This document shows, in pieces, positions 23,813 through 37,458 of a stretch of 64,000 bases of DNA. The DNA comes from Trichuris trichiura (lineage: Eukaryota; Nematoda; Enoplea; Trichinellida; Trichuridae): positions 682,001 through 746,000 of the forward strand of contig JBAJFE010000060.1 of the NCBI GenBank assembly GCA_037903355.1. The letters are read 5' to 3'. The stretch's first letter is position 1. Each line of letters opens with the position of its first letter. A program made the position numbers and the translations under genes. The notes below the pieces were generated by a model, which was given only the letters and a program-made list of their open reading frames with translations, was not told where the DNA came from and did not search any database.

Positions 23813-25896
23813 ATGGGACACTTGGTACTCTTTGTGGTTGCATTGTTCAATTTGAAATCAGCTTCGTCAGAGCTTTTTCAAAGCAGTGATCCATGTTTTT
23901 GCCACTCGCTAGGCGAGCTACACAGTTGCGAATGTACTGAAAAGTCGGTTGACGTCTTCAACAATGTCCACATTCACGGACTGCTCACTAAATTGCTAAA
24001 GAAGGATTGTCTTCGTTATTATAAGGTATTTGAACATTCATTAGCTATTTATTTCCAAACTGTGTCTGATAAGACTGACATGGAGAAAGACTGCCCCTTT
24101 TGGCAGTCAAATCGCTATTGCACTTCACGAGAATGTGGTATAGAGAATTGTGATGACGAGGTGCCTATCGCTTTTAAATATACAAAATATCAGGTATGCT
24201 TCTCTCTTCGACAATTTTTTCTTTACCTTCACTTGTCGTAGGTCCAAGATGCATATCGTTCTTCTCGATGCGATGAGAGCAACGAAATTGATCCGTTGGA
24301 TAAAACTATAACGGCTGGCCAACGGAGGAAGTTGGAAAAATGGACAGAGCACGATGAGCGGTTGGACGTTTACTGCGACGTGGAGGGTATTCCTTCTTTT
24401 GTACCTACACGACTAACTGGATTTCTGACATTTAATATAGTACAGACGAATCGTCCGAGAAGTTGCATTACGTTGATTTGGTAAGAAACCCTGAGCGTTA
24501 CACGGGATATAAGGGCAACAGCGCTCAACGAGTTTGGAAGTGTATATACGAGGAAAATTGTTTCAAGTACGAGTTGTTTAATGCAGCCTATAGTTTCTTT
24601 GACTTGGGCTCTTTTTAGGCCAGATCCAAAGTTCGACAAGGAATACCTTATTTATCCAAACATACGAGGTAAGTATTCCTCCATTACAAGTGTTCGTAAG
24701 GCTTTAACCGCTAAAAAGGTAAAAACGAACATTTGTTTCTGTTCCAGCGAATTTTCAAAGCTTAATTCTGCGTAGGTCACTTGAAAGGATAGAAGGGATT
24801 ATCTGCAAGAATTATACTGTTGTATACCTTGGAAAATATTATTTCTGAAAGTATAAGCGGATGGGACTTTGCATTCCAAAGGCCGTAACTCATGATTCTA
24901 AACAAAAAGTTATCCCAGTCGACCCTATGCCTCTCCTTTTTTCTGTTAAATATGCAAATGACCAAGTATCCCTTCCAAGCAGCATCGTTAGCGCATTTTC
25001 ATTGCAGGAATGTGCAGCGAGAAGCGTATGTTTTACCGAATCATCAGCGGTTTGCATACGAGCATTTCCATATCCATTGCAGCAAACAGCTACAAGCCGG
25101 GTAGGCCAACATGCAGCTATTTTGCATTTCCTTGTTGTCTGAATATTGTAAATGCCAATTTCCGTTAACATCTTAAGCTTCAAGCAGTGCCTTCTGTTGT
25201 CACAGCGATTAACGTACGTGCATCTGTGGGTTTATTTTTAAAAATTCTTATAGCACCCGGTGGAATGGGTGAAGGCGAATGGTTTCGCAATGTTGACATG
25301 TTCAAGTATCGATTTGATCCAAAATACACGAACAACGAAGGCCCGGAAAGACTTAAGAATCTCTATTTTGTCTTCTTGCTCGAAATGAGAGCATTGCAAA
25401 AGATTTCCCCGTATCTGCACCATACACTATTCTACACTGGTAATGACGAGGAGGACATGGACACAATGGATGATATTAAACGTCTAGTCGATAAGATTGA
25501 CGCTTTTGGAAGTACCTTCAGTGAATCGAAGCTTTTTCGAGTAATTTTGGCGCATTGGTTACCGCTAAAAAAAATGATTATTGTTTGCAGGGTACGGGAT
25601 TGAAGACGAGAATATTGAAGGAGGAATTTCGTCTTCATTTCTTGAACATTTCTCGCATAATGGATTGCGTTGACTGCGACAAGTGTCGTCTATGGGGAAA
25701 GTTGCAAACTCACGGCATTGGAACTGCTTTAAAAATTTTATTTGCCGATCTTCCAAGTGCACAGTCAGGCACCAGTCCGAAGAAGAGATTCCAATTGCAG
25801 AGGAACGACGTAGTAGCGTTGTTCAATTCGATAGGCCGTTTTTCTTCAAGCATTAGAGAAGTTGCGGAGTTTCAAAAGCTCTTACAATCCTCTTGA
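23813..25896 (+). CDS. ero-1: ERO1 endoplasmic reticulum oxidoreductin
   Basis: FAD-dependent thiol oxidase that re-oxidises protein disulphide isomerase in the ER. Predicted 444 residues in eight exons: 23813-24025, 24074-24193, 24242-24386, 24446-24566, 24619-24668, 25008-25100, 25254-25540, 25591-25896; all phases agree. The N-terminus is a signal peptide ([19 protein letters not shown]). Family landmarks in order: [30 protein letters not shown], with the CX4C shuttle pair; [53 protein letters not shown]; and [19 protein letters not shown], with the CxxC active site next to FAD, then GTALKIL. Length is close to human ERO1 (about 468). No KDEL-type tail is seen. It converges on CEP290, with 256 bp between stop codons. 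Confidence 0.95.
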
Positions 25897-26152
25897 CGGG
25901 TTGGCTGGAGTATGAACGCTGCTCAGCCAAAAGTGCAATACTACTAATGCCTGGCGTGAAACCAAAGCAGCGTCCCTTGTTGTTGACATTCCTTGTTCTC
26001 GGTGCAATTGACTTCCCTTGCAGCAAAGCTACGTTTAAAACGCAAATCATTACCGAAAGCAGTATAAATAACATTTAACACGTTGTACGTAAAAGATTTT
26101 GCACTAAACAAAAAGTAAATAATGTAACACTTTAACGTTAAACAGCGACACG

Positions 26153-29100
26153 TCACGCACGTTGGCGAGCAAGCGAAAGTTCAAGTTTCAGTTCAACATT
26201 CTCTCTTAAAACTCTGTCGTAGATTTTCCCTCTTTCCTTCAACTTTTCAACGTCCTTAAGTAAAGCAAAGAAGCTCTGCTGAACAAAGGTTTCATTGCGC
26301 TGTCTTACCACTAAGGCGTCGTTTCCTGTTAGAGCCGGTTTTATCTTCTTTCGATATACTTCCAATTCGAATTTCAAATCGTCTATTTCTTCCAGCAGCT
26401 CGAAGTTCGTTATCCTTCAAAAAAATAAATGTCATTTGCACAACAGGATGTGTACGTATTTGTGCGTAAGCTTACTTCAGATTTTGGAAAACATTATTTT
26501 CCCTGAAACTATCGCAACGAAGTGCGGCATCTAAAGCTTCAACCTAAAAAAATAATAGCTGTATGCCTCAGTGCGTTACAGCGAGAGAAAACGCACAAAG
26601 GATTTAAAAATGTCTACTTACAGCAAGTAAATGGGACGTCTCTCTTAGTCTACTGAATTGTTTAATGTCTTTTTATGAATACAAAACAGTGTTAAGTCGT
26701 CTATAACTTCTCCACGCTAATTCTATTTTTCTTACTTGTCTGCTAACCTAACCTGCTGATAAGGTTTAAAAAAAGATATTTAAATATAGCGCTGATTGCC
26801 ATCGATGAGTAACAAATACGGTCAGCTGATGGGTGACTCATTCTGACGAAGTAGGTACAACTGAATTAGATTGACAGAAAAAAACAAAACAAACACAAAG
26901 GAAAGAGCGCGCGTTTTTACCAGGTGAAAAAGAAAAGAAGACCTAAGCGAAAATGGGATACACACCTTGCGATTCAAACGATCATTTTCAATTTTCAATT
27001 TATGACATTTTTCGACTTCTTTTTTAAACATATCTTGCAGCATGTTAAATCTGCTTCTCTACAAAGCACATACGTTCAAGGGCTAAAACCTTTGTTGTTC
27101 CATTCTTTACCTGGCTTTTCTCGTCTTTCAAAACTTTTAATACGTCCTGCTTATCATGTATACTGTCACTTGCCTTTTGCCACGCACCCGTTGAAGGCAA
27201 AGACTGGTTTGCCTTGTAATATTCTATATCTTTGTAAGCTTCTTCCAACTCAGTCTGCGCGTTCTTAAGCCTCTTTCGCAAAATGTTGTTTTCTCTGATC
27301 AATTTGTTTATCGGCGAAGAACTGTCTTTCATGAAGAACCAAGGTTGAAAGATTTCCCGCTGAGTCGAAAAGCTAAACTGATTCTGAAAAAAGTAGCCGA
27401 TGCAAGAAAAAAAGACAGCGTCAGGGTGGCTGTTTTCCCACCTTTAGTTCATCGTTGTCAGCGCAATTCGTTACCGTAAATTTTTGCTTTGTGTAATTCC
27501 AGCCGCGTTCATTTTTTCCTCGCTCATCTTTGAACTGCATCTGAGCAGTCGCGAGTTCGTCTGTTACGCCGTCGCGAGCGGACCGATCTTTGAGCACCTG
27601 AAAATCTCTACTTTTCCAAAATTAACTTAACCTAACCACGAGTATACTGTAGTTGAGGCTTGCAGCTTTTTCTCCAACTGGCGCGCTCTATCTTCACTTT
27701 CGCGCAACAGCTTCTCCAAAAACTTTTGTTTATCCAAATGCTGCTCCTCCGCTTTATTTTTTGATTGAATAACCCTGAAAAGTTCTCTGACTTTGTTTTC
27801 CAATGCCTCTACAGTCTTTTCAGCTTCTTCAGCAGTTGCCCTAATTAAAGTCACTTGAGACTGGGTCTTTTGCTTCCGAGTAGACATTGCGCCGTCAACG
27901 GGCGATGTACCGCTCGTGAGCTCATCCTGCAATCATAGAAACTAACAGTGACGACGCGTAAAAACATGAACCTGTGCCTTCAGATGAGGCTTGGCAACCT
28001 CCTGCAACGAACTAACTACTTCCGCATTTTTGCTTGACTCCATAAAATTGATGTGTTGTTCCAGCCTACAAGAAAAAGTAGAATTTTAAACCAAGTCTCA
28101 AAAACCCAACCGAAAAATATCAACGCTATTTTGCTTGCCATTGTAGGGCTTACGCGAAGGAATATAATGGTTATTCTGAGGTCATCCCATTTGAAAAAAG
28201 AAACAAATTCGTAGCCAACATACCGTATAATGCGGCTTCGAAGGCGCTCTTCCGTTTTCTTCAGTTTAGATATTTCCTGCACCTTACTGGCAAGTTTTAC
28301 TTTTCCATTCTCGTACAATGTTTGCCATTTCTTGTACTCGGTCCATTTTCCAAATTCTCCAAACTTCTTAATAATACAAAACTGCTTAACACGAACTGTG
28401 CACAGTGCTTCACTCACTTCGCGATCTTCGGAGTCAACAGCAGCCATATGGCTAACCTTTTCAGTCTTCTTATCGGTCGCAACAAGCGACTATGAAAAAA
28501 GCTTAAATTCTAAAACCATAAAAAGAATAATAGCTGAACCTTTATTGGAGAACCCTTAAGAATATCCGTCTCTGATTTCAGTCGCTTATTTTCGGCAGAT
28601 AAAGATGACAACTCTCGTGTAACTTGGGCCAATCGAATTTCTTTCAATGCTTAAATCAAAGCTATTAAAAATGCTAATAAGTGGACGCTTTCAACGGTAC
28701 GTATGTCAGACCGACTTATTGCAGTCTCATTAACGTCGATGCTTATGAAATATAACTTATGCTAATTGGACAACCTAAATGAACGCAAAAATCGCGTATA
28801 ACGAAGGCGTTCAAGAACAACGTAAGAAGTAAGACATAATAAGTAAAAGGTGCTCAAAGATATTTTAAACAAAACTAAGTTTGCCAGTTTAGTTGCACTG
28901 ATAGCTTACCCAACTTTCGCTTGACGCTTTCTAGTTCCGACTTTGCCGCGTCATCTGACGTTATCTCACCGGCTTGCCGATTGTCTTCAGTTTCCTGAAC
29001 AATTGGAGATATTAAGCTTGCATTCTTGTAAAGGCGAAAATGACAACATCAAACAAGCAGTAAACTTACTGAAGAAGGCTTCAGTCGTTCTTTCATCTCC

Positions 29101-32100
29101 GGGCCGTAAGTTTTTTGAGCAACGGCCGTTTTCATAAACTCTTCTTTCAATTTTGCCAAAGCTTTAAGCAACTTCTAAAACAAAACTTCAAACAGTATAA
29201 CCTAGTAGAAAGAACGGCGATTACTCGATTGTCAAGTTGAAGTTGCCTGTTCGCCTGCTTTACTCTTTCCCAGTCAAGTTTCAGCTTCAGGTGCATTTCC
29301 AAAGGTACTGTTTCAACTCTGGTTGGAGGCAATGGCGATTGACCTTGCACCACTTTAGAAGATGAATCCTCGTCAGCAAAAGAAAGCTGCTCGCTGAAGC
29401 TGCCGGCTTGGTTAGACCGACTTTCCTCCTCCATGCTACCATGATCAGACAAATGACCAGATTCAACACTTTCAGGTTCCTATCAACATGCGCGCGTATT
29501 AAGACTACAAGAATATTGTCCAAATTTGAATATGCTAATTGGCTATACGCTATTTTTCCATGCAAGCCAGCTCAGTTGCCACCAGAAGGTGGACAGATCA
29601 GTACAGCAATAATTGGGAAGGGAATTCAAACACGACGACGTATACCTCATATTTTGCCTCATCCAAAGCCTCCGATTCATTTTCGCCTTCTTCCGAAACC
29701 ACAGACGCAGTTGACAATCTGCAATAAGGCAGTGCACTAATAATTGCCATTAATAGAAGATGAGAAGTTACGGTTCTTCTTGCTTCGTTTCGCGTTCGCT
29801 TCTTGAGCTCTGCCAACGCTCGACTGATTCCTTTAACTCTGCTATTTCTTTGTCTTTCAATTTTATAGCTTCTTCCAGCTCGACTACGCGTTTTTTCTAA
29901 GTTCAAACAATTGTCGGTGGTCACAGGTGCAAGGAAAGAAAGTTCAAGTATTACATATTTCTCAATCTTCTGCTCCAACAACTCCAAGTGTTCCCGCGGG
30001 CTCTTCTGTTTCTCTTTTAGCTTTTTGGCAGGTGCATCAGCTTTTCCGCTTTCAACATCGTCCGGAGGCTTCAAAATAATCTTGTACTGCGCTCGCAGAA
30101 AAGCAACCTCCTCTTCAAGCGCTTGTATTCTTTTGCCGCATGAGTCGAACCTGTCCTCTCTTTCAGAAATTTTTTCCTACAAAAAATTAGTCAGTAACTG
30201 ATCTATTAATTGATCGAATCGTTTACCTGTAGTAAAGGCGCAATAGTATCAACGAACGATTCTCTAAAAATATGGTGGTCGCCTACGTCAAGCTTTACTT
30301 CCTGAGGAGAAGTGACGGAAATTGGTTTCGCCACGGCTTGTTCATCCCTGCGACTCGTCGAACTCAACTTATCTTTGATGAATAACTTTAAGCGATCAAT
30401 CTCCTAAAGCATTTATATCACTGTTTAGTGGAGCTGTAAAATTCAACTTACTTCATCTAGCCAATCAGCTTCTTTGTTAATAACAGCTTCTACTTTGTCT
30501 TCTATTTTCGGGCTACTTGTTCTTCTCAGAATGTCGTATTCCTGCACAGCGTGTCTAATATCGGCATCGAGCATTGTCTGAATAAGAAATCCATTACTAG
30601 GCCAATGTCTAATGATCTAGACATCCAAATTTATCAACAAGATAAGTAAGGAAAAAGGTCATCTGCTCAGAGTCAACGACAGGAAAATCAGGTAGGTTTA
30701 GTCACAGCGCATCCTGTAGGCGGTTTAAGCGAATTTGAATTCGCTTTTACAAATGGAAAACATACCGCTTCCAATGAATTAGCATCCGAAGACAATTTGC
30801 AAATGTTTTCCTTCAGCTTGCGTATCAAACTGCGATTCGACTCGTCCTAAATTGGAAGGCGAATATTTCAAGACAAACTTAACGCGGCAAATGACGTGGT
30901 CACCTCGTTTTGTAATCGTTTCACCAATCTGTCCAGCTTGGAATTCTCCACCTTTAGCCGTTCCACTTTATCTGACATGGCGATCAATTGGTCGCGTTGC
31001 TCTTCGTTTTCAATAGATGAAATCAGCTTCTCCAGTACCTCTTCGCGAATGGCCAAAGCGTCAGCTCGGTCGTTAACCTCAGCAGACTTTGCATCGACCT
31101 AAAATTTCTTCTCAAATATACCATGGGAAAATTGGGTAACTACTCGCCTCTTTCGACTTCTGAATAAGTTTTTTCTGTTCGCAGAGCAACTTATTACCGA
31201 TCGCGTGAAATTTCTCAGCCATTTTCAGTGGCACGCATTCTCGAAGATTCTTCTTCAGTTCCTACAAAAACAACAGCCGCATTTCATCGCCCTTAATTGG
31301 AAGCGCGCTTCTGTACATTTATCTGTTCAATTAATGTGTTCTCCCTCTCTTGAAAATTGGACTTTGCTTTTTTCACTTGTCTCAAGTTCTCCTCCATTGC
31401 CTGTTTCATATTTTTCATTTTTTCTTCCAAGCACAGCGCCTCTTTAATTTTGTTATCTTTGTCTATTCCGGACAGCTTCAGGGAGACAATCTCGCAGTGC
31501 AATTGACCTGAAGACAATTCTTAGATCAGAGAATGCGTCTGCTGATCGTGAGACGTTGCCTATTTGCATATTGCGATCAGTTTTGCACATCAAATCATTC
31601 AACGCGCAACGCAGCTGTTCTATCTCAACTGCTTGTTGAATTCTTATCGTTTCCAGTTCCTTTCTTTCATCAAACATAATTTCCTCCATGTTATCTTCTT
31701 CCTGCAATAATCATTCGATAAAAAATTTTCAGAAAACCATTTGCTCTCAGGGCAAGCTAGTACGCCGCTTTGAAAAACAATCAAAGTCAAAGAACTTACA
31801 GGTTCATCAGGTTCGTTTGCGTAATCTGAATCCTGCTGCTCATACGGATAGCGATGGCTAATGATAGACCAACTTTCTAAACGGAAATATGAAAAATACT
31901 GACTTTCTTGCCAGCAAAAAATTCATTAGATTAATAAAATCATGGAATCAGCTCCTGCTGAAAAATACACACAGGGCTTGCCCGCCAATTCTTTTACACG
32001 TTTAAGGCTTAAAAGAAGACATAGAACAAAGGCTGCATTAAGCCAAGGAGTGAATACAATGCCCTTACGCTTTTATAAGCGACTTCAGGTAGACCGTTAG

Positions 32101-35100
32101 GAATCTGGGGTTAAAGAAAAAAGCATTTTTTGGCGTCTATTAAAGAGCTCCAACTTTACAGAACTTTAACAAGAAAAAATCAACACCCCAAAGTTATTTC
32201 GAAATCCTAATACAATAAGCGTTATGGCGACATGCTAAAAAAAGTTTACCTGTGAAATGGTCTTCGGAGATTTCGTCAATTCCCACTGGTTCTTCTTTGG
32301 CCTTATGTGCTTCTATGTTCTCCTGCAAACATAACGTACAATATTCAGATAGCTAGTCGGTCTGTACTTCATAAATAAGCACTGCAGAAGATCGCACGAT
32401 CAAGGGTTTGCTAAACTTGGAATACTTAGGAAGTGTACCATCATAGTTGGATACAACGCAAGCAGGCGTTGTTCTTATTCATATTTTATAATTTTATAAT
32501 TTCTAACTCCAAAGGACATTTAAAACGGTGCTGTGCAGTTCTCTTAGGATGAAAAGCGATCACTCTTAAGGTGATTATAGACACGATTAACTTTCGCAAC
32601 ATTTCTACTTGGTTTCCTCCAATTATAAAAGAAATGAAGAACAATAGGTAAAAGTGTTACCGGTTCCAAGCCAGCGACCGCTGACTGTGTCTCACTGAGC
32701 AAACCATTTGCATATTTTTGGAACAGTTCTTTATATCGAGTTTCCAATTGTTGAAACTCGGCTGCCGGAACGCTGGCATCCAGTTTTCGCCTTAGCGAAG
32801 CAATTTTGTAAATTGAAACCTTTTGTCGCTTCTCAAAAAAGGCCGTCTTCTTCGACAAAGCAGAGCGCAGTTCATTGGCATCAGCTTTTAATTTGGCACG
32901 CACCTATAAGGCAACACAATTCCACTGATAGCATCTCGCATGCGCGCTTACATCATTTGCATCTTTTAAAGACCGTTCGGACAGAAGCAGACGGCGCTTC
33001 AAACAAACGTTCTCCAAACGAATAAGTATCTGCTGACGAACCACTTCGACAATTCTTCGCTTTATCAGGTCTTCATCACCTTTGCTTAGCAGCTCAACCA
33101 AACGCTTAAATAATGGGACAATTGACGAGTCGAATATGAAGAAGAAAGATTACTTCAAGTTCAGTAACTTTGACACCGCCCATCTCTATTTCAGTACGCT
33201 GACTGTCGATTGTTCCATTCAGAACAATGCGTTGCTTCTCCATTGCCTCCTTGCATTGCGTTAGTTCCTCACACTTCAAAATGTGTTGGCGATTCAGGGA
33301 TCCCAACTTTTGTTTAGCTATCGTTAACGCGCAGTTAAGCTTCTCCAATTGTTTCTTCTTTCCTTCAACTTCCTAGAAGAAAAAGCGTTAAGGCAAAACC
33401 TTCCTTACATGGAAGAAGCGGTAGAAACCTTAACAAGTTTCCGCATGCATTCATCCAATTGTACAATTGAAGGTATGTCCGCTTGTACATCGGAAATTGT
33501 AGAATCTACCGTCTCCATTTCCTCAACAGCTCCCTCTTCTGTCTGCGCCTAGACAGGATTTAATTTTCAAAATTTACCAATAGAAACCATTTGAAAGCTT
33601 TGTTTAAGTTGGCGAGTTTGCATTCGCAGTCTTAAAATCACGACGTACAGGGGTAGGAAGTGAGCATTAGAATTTTAGCAAGTGTATTCCATATATCACA
33701 GTCCTACGACCTAAGCTGTGCATTTACCTGAAGACCATAAATGCAATGTGTCAAGCGCGGAAGCGCCGTAATTTGTCAAAAGGAATTAAATAGTCTCATT
33801 GCTAATACTTATTCCTTACATCACCCAATAGACATTTTTAAAGAATGAATCGATCACCATAATATCGTCTTGTTTTGGTTCTTCGACTTCAGGAACCAAG
33901 GCAGGAACAGCTCCCCTCGCGTCCATGATATCTTCACTGGCAACAACATCCTGAAAAGGAAAGATAACAGATTCAGTAAATTGCACGCAGATGGGAACTT
34001 GTGAAAGGCATTGAAAAGATTCAAGCAGTAACATTTACTGTTTAATGTATGTAAAGTTTTTGCCTGAAAAACCTTTTAATAAGAAAAAGTACCTTTGAAA
34101 CGTCGTCCTCCGCTATTTCAGCCGAAGTGAGAAATAATGGCTCTTGCGTAGGCAATCTAGAATTACTTAACTAATTCATGGTAGGCGAAACTTCCAACAA
34201 CGCCAACCGTTCTTCGTGTATCTCCGGCGAAGGGGTCTCCTCTTTGGGTGATACGATTCGTTCCGCCTGATCGATCTGAGTATTTTGAGCAATGCTTGAA
34301 ACTTCAGTGGCGTCCTTAAAAGCTTGTGCAGTCGTCTTGAACTCTACACTAAGGGGCGGCCTTTTCTCTAGCTTTAACTTCTCTCTGAACGCATTATTTT
34401 CCTCCAACAATTCGGACAGGTTAAGTTCAACCAAATTGCAGTGCTGTATAAGCTCATAAAGCTGTCTGAAGACGACGAGAAGCTTAAAAAACGGTCATCC
34501 ACTAACAGCGTGCATAATTACTCATTTCGAATGGTCAAACGTTTTTTCAACAAATATATCTCGCTAACGGCCTCTTCAAGACCGTATTCTCCCTACAAAA
34601 AAACATTTGAATTTCCGTTTCGTTACCTATAAAATAAAGGCAAAAATGTACCTCTTCAAACTGACGCATTCTGCTCAAGAGGTCAGCAAGCTGACGTTCC
34701 TTTTCCATTCGAGCCATTTCACTTTCCTTTTGGCTTTGACACAAACGTCGGATTTCCATTTGAGCCGCGCTAAGCTGTCGGCGCAAGTCGACGATCGTAA
34801 CTTGATTTTCTTCAAGCAAATGTTTTTTGGTACTTACGAATTTTAAAAATGTCCTCTTTCAGGCATTACCCGAACGGAGCTCGGCATTCAAACCCTCTAT
34901 CAATGATGCATTGGATTCCATTTCTTTGGTCGCCTCTTTCAGTGCATTTTTCAAACATTCAATCTGCTCTTCTCGTTCCAGCAAAACCTAACGGAAATCA
35001 GTGATCAAACATTTGTTACGCAGAAGGACGCAGCCAAACCTTTTGCAAAGTGGATACGCTCGCAAACTCGCCACCACCTGATTTGTAATGGCTAATGTCG

Positions 35101-36856
35101 ACTTCTTGCGCTGCTATCTTAGCCTTGCATTCATTCAATTCTTCATCCTTGTGATCCAGACGTTGCTTTAAATTAAAACATTTGAAGAGAAGTAGAGAGG
35201 ATGCAAGTTACCTTCCATTCATCAATCTTTTCGTCGACGATACTCATCACGTGGTCATCAGCCTTTTGAATCACTGATGCGTCACTATTGTTAATCTAGA
35301 CTTAAACTCGTAAAATAAAGTACAGAAAATTTTTCGACTCACTTGATCTCGCAATTCATTGTTCTCTGCTTGCAAGCTGTCCACTAACTTTCCCAATTGG
35401 TCATTAGTCGTCTGAAACAAAGAATCTTAAATGAGCTTGCGGCTAGCAATGCGTATTCAACAAGTTTTCTGTCTTTCGATTGAAGTCACAATCGCTGGTT
35501 AGCACGAGCTAAATTTCAGCAAAAGTAATCGCCAGTAGTCACGCGGTACCGCCTAGCATAGAAGAAAAGAATTTACAAAGACACTGGGAATTTTAAAATT
35601 GACCAAACAAGGACTGAGAAGTAGAAATTTAATACAGGAACAGAAGCAACAATGATATCACCACCTTGCTAGCGACTGCTGAACTAAAATCGCGAATGAA
35701 TGACAGCTAATGCTACCTTCAGCTGCAAGCATTCGTCCGCTGCCAATTCCATTTGAGCAACTGATTCTTGAAGACTATCCTTTAGCTCCTTAATTTGCCT
35801 CTGATAAATGTCGTTCGTTTCCGTAAGGGCCTAAAGGTCACTCGTGAATACTGCAAAACCGCCGCGGTGATCAACTTGCATTCAACTCTTCCAACATCTT
35901 AAGCACTTCCTGATTTTGGTTGCGTATTTTGAGTTGCAGCTCATTCAGTTCCAACCTCCTTGCAAGGACGTCTACATCCTCCTGACTTTCCAGCTGACGT
36001 TGGGTGTCTCTCAAATTGGCTAACAATTCGTTACGCTGGAAGAAAAGAACTTTCAATGAGCGCACCCTGAAATTAGCAATAAAAACATTATATAAATAAA
36101 GCGTCGATTTAGATTTGACTCTTAAGCGAAGAGACGCTAAGCAAACGCATTACGATTACCTCTTGGCTGAGGGACTGCACTTCTTTCTCGTACTGTTCGA
36201 TCTTTGCGTTGTTCTTTAATGAAATATAAATTAAAATGGAGCCATAGGGAAATGACCAACCTTCGTAGCAGCTTCTTTGTCGCTGACCATTTCAGAATGT
36301 AATTCATCATACTCTAATGCCAGCTGTTGATTTTGTTCTCGTAATTCCTGTAGTTCTTCCTTTAAAACGAACGTGCTTTTCTCGCAGTCCGAGTAAGCAG
36401 CCTAAATTGGAAGCTGGGATACACTCATTGCGCCCATTGGTCACCTACAAGCGAGGCAGCCAACTTTTCTTTTAAATTGCTATTTTCTATTGTCAGTCGT
36501 TGCTCTCTGGTATTGTTAACATTTGTTTTCTGGCCCGTCAGATGCTCCAATTCGTCCAAGGCAATTTCCGCCTGAGCAGCTTTGACCTAAACAAGCTAAA
36601 AGGGAAATAAATGCACCAACTAGGAAAAGCTCACCTCAAGTAGCACCTTCGACAAATAAAACAAAGCCTTCAGCCGTACTGGGTCCTGTTCGCTATCGAC
36701 GTTCGCCTGCTCGGGTGCGATGCAAATGAAAGCATTTAACTTTAAAAGTTTTAATAAGTGTACCGATACGACGATGGGAACCCACGATTCCACGTCAGCT
36801 TCATCAAAATTATCATAATCCAAATTTTGCAGCTCATTCCATTTTGAAAAACCCAT
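26153..36856 (-). CDS. CEP290: CEP290-like centrosomal / ciliary transition-zone coiled-coil protein
   Basis: Large protein of cilia transition zones. About 30 short coiled-coil exons lie on the minus strand. Worked-out ends: exon 1 36764-36856 (MGFSKWNELQNLDYDNFDEA), exon 2 36635-36709, exon 3 36449-36586, and the last exon 26153-26414. The exons between are visible as open coiled-coil stretches, but I did not fix every boundary. Identity rests on collinear matches to human CEP290 as I know it: N-terminal K(W)NELQ; SELLEENNAFREKLKLE near 34400; IYKIASLRRKLDASV..YKELFQKY near 32800; KWTEYKKWQTLYENGKVK near 28300; DIEYYKANQSLPSTG near 27200; and C-terminal NFELLEEIDDLKFELEVYRK. Order is preserved along the whole length. 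Nematode sensory cilia use CEP290 (ccep-290). It could not be a simple myosin or kinesin tail, as no motor is present. Confidence 0.83.
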
Positions 36857-37458
36857 CCTATGGACAGATGTTGTGGCTTACGCACGTACGCAACAACGTT
36901 TCGTCTATACAGCTGTATCCCTACGTGTTACCTAGCAACGGTTAAGCTTGCAACAAATAAAGATAAATCAATTTTAACATCGGAAGCCTTAACGCCGAAC
37001 CTTATACGCATTCGCCGAGAGCATTTTCCCTTCTGATGACCGTGGAAAAGTACTACTATCAATAATGTACTGCAACGTTGAGCTGATTTTCGTCACGTAA
37101 GACGAATACATTGAAAATGAGGTAATCTTTAAGCAGACGCGTTTGCTCCCACATGAAACAACTCCGACCTTGACTAACACCCGCTTCCGCTGTGCTATAA
37201 CTATCCGTTTATTTTTAAAAGGCCTAAAAATGCGCTATCTTCAAGGATGACATGATAAAGTATCTCCAGCTAGGGCGCGATGCACCCACATCTGTCCCTA
37301 AAACACTGAGGCCGCTTTTGACGAAGAAAACAAGGCAATAGAAGATGAGCAACGTTTAATTCAATTGATCTTTACATCGCTACTTCATAACAAGCGCAAA
37401 AACCGCCTAAATCGTAGGGCTTTCGATTCCTGCCAACAACCGTAGTATACAGATCGCT
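36857..37458. other. Intergenic region between CEP290 and the NCBP2AS2 homolog
   Basis: About 600 bp between two genes of the same strand. It should hold the CEP290 promoter and the 3' UTR of the upstream gene. An X-box (RFX site) would be expected for a ciliary gene; I did not find a convincing one by eye. Confidence 0.5.
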
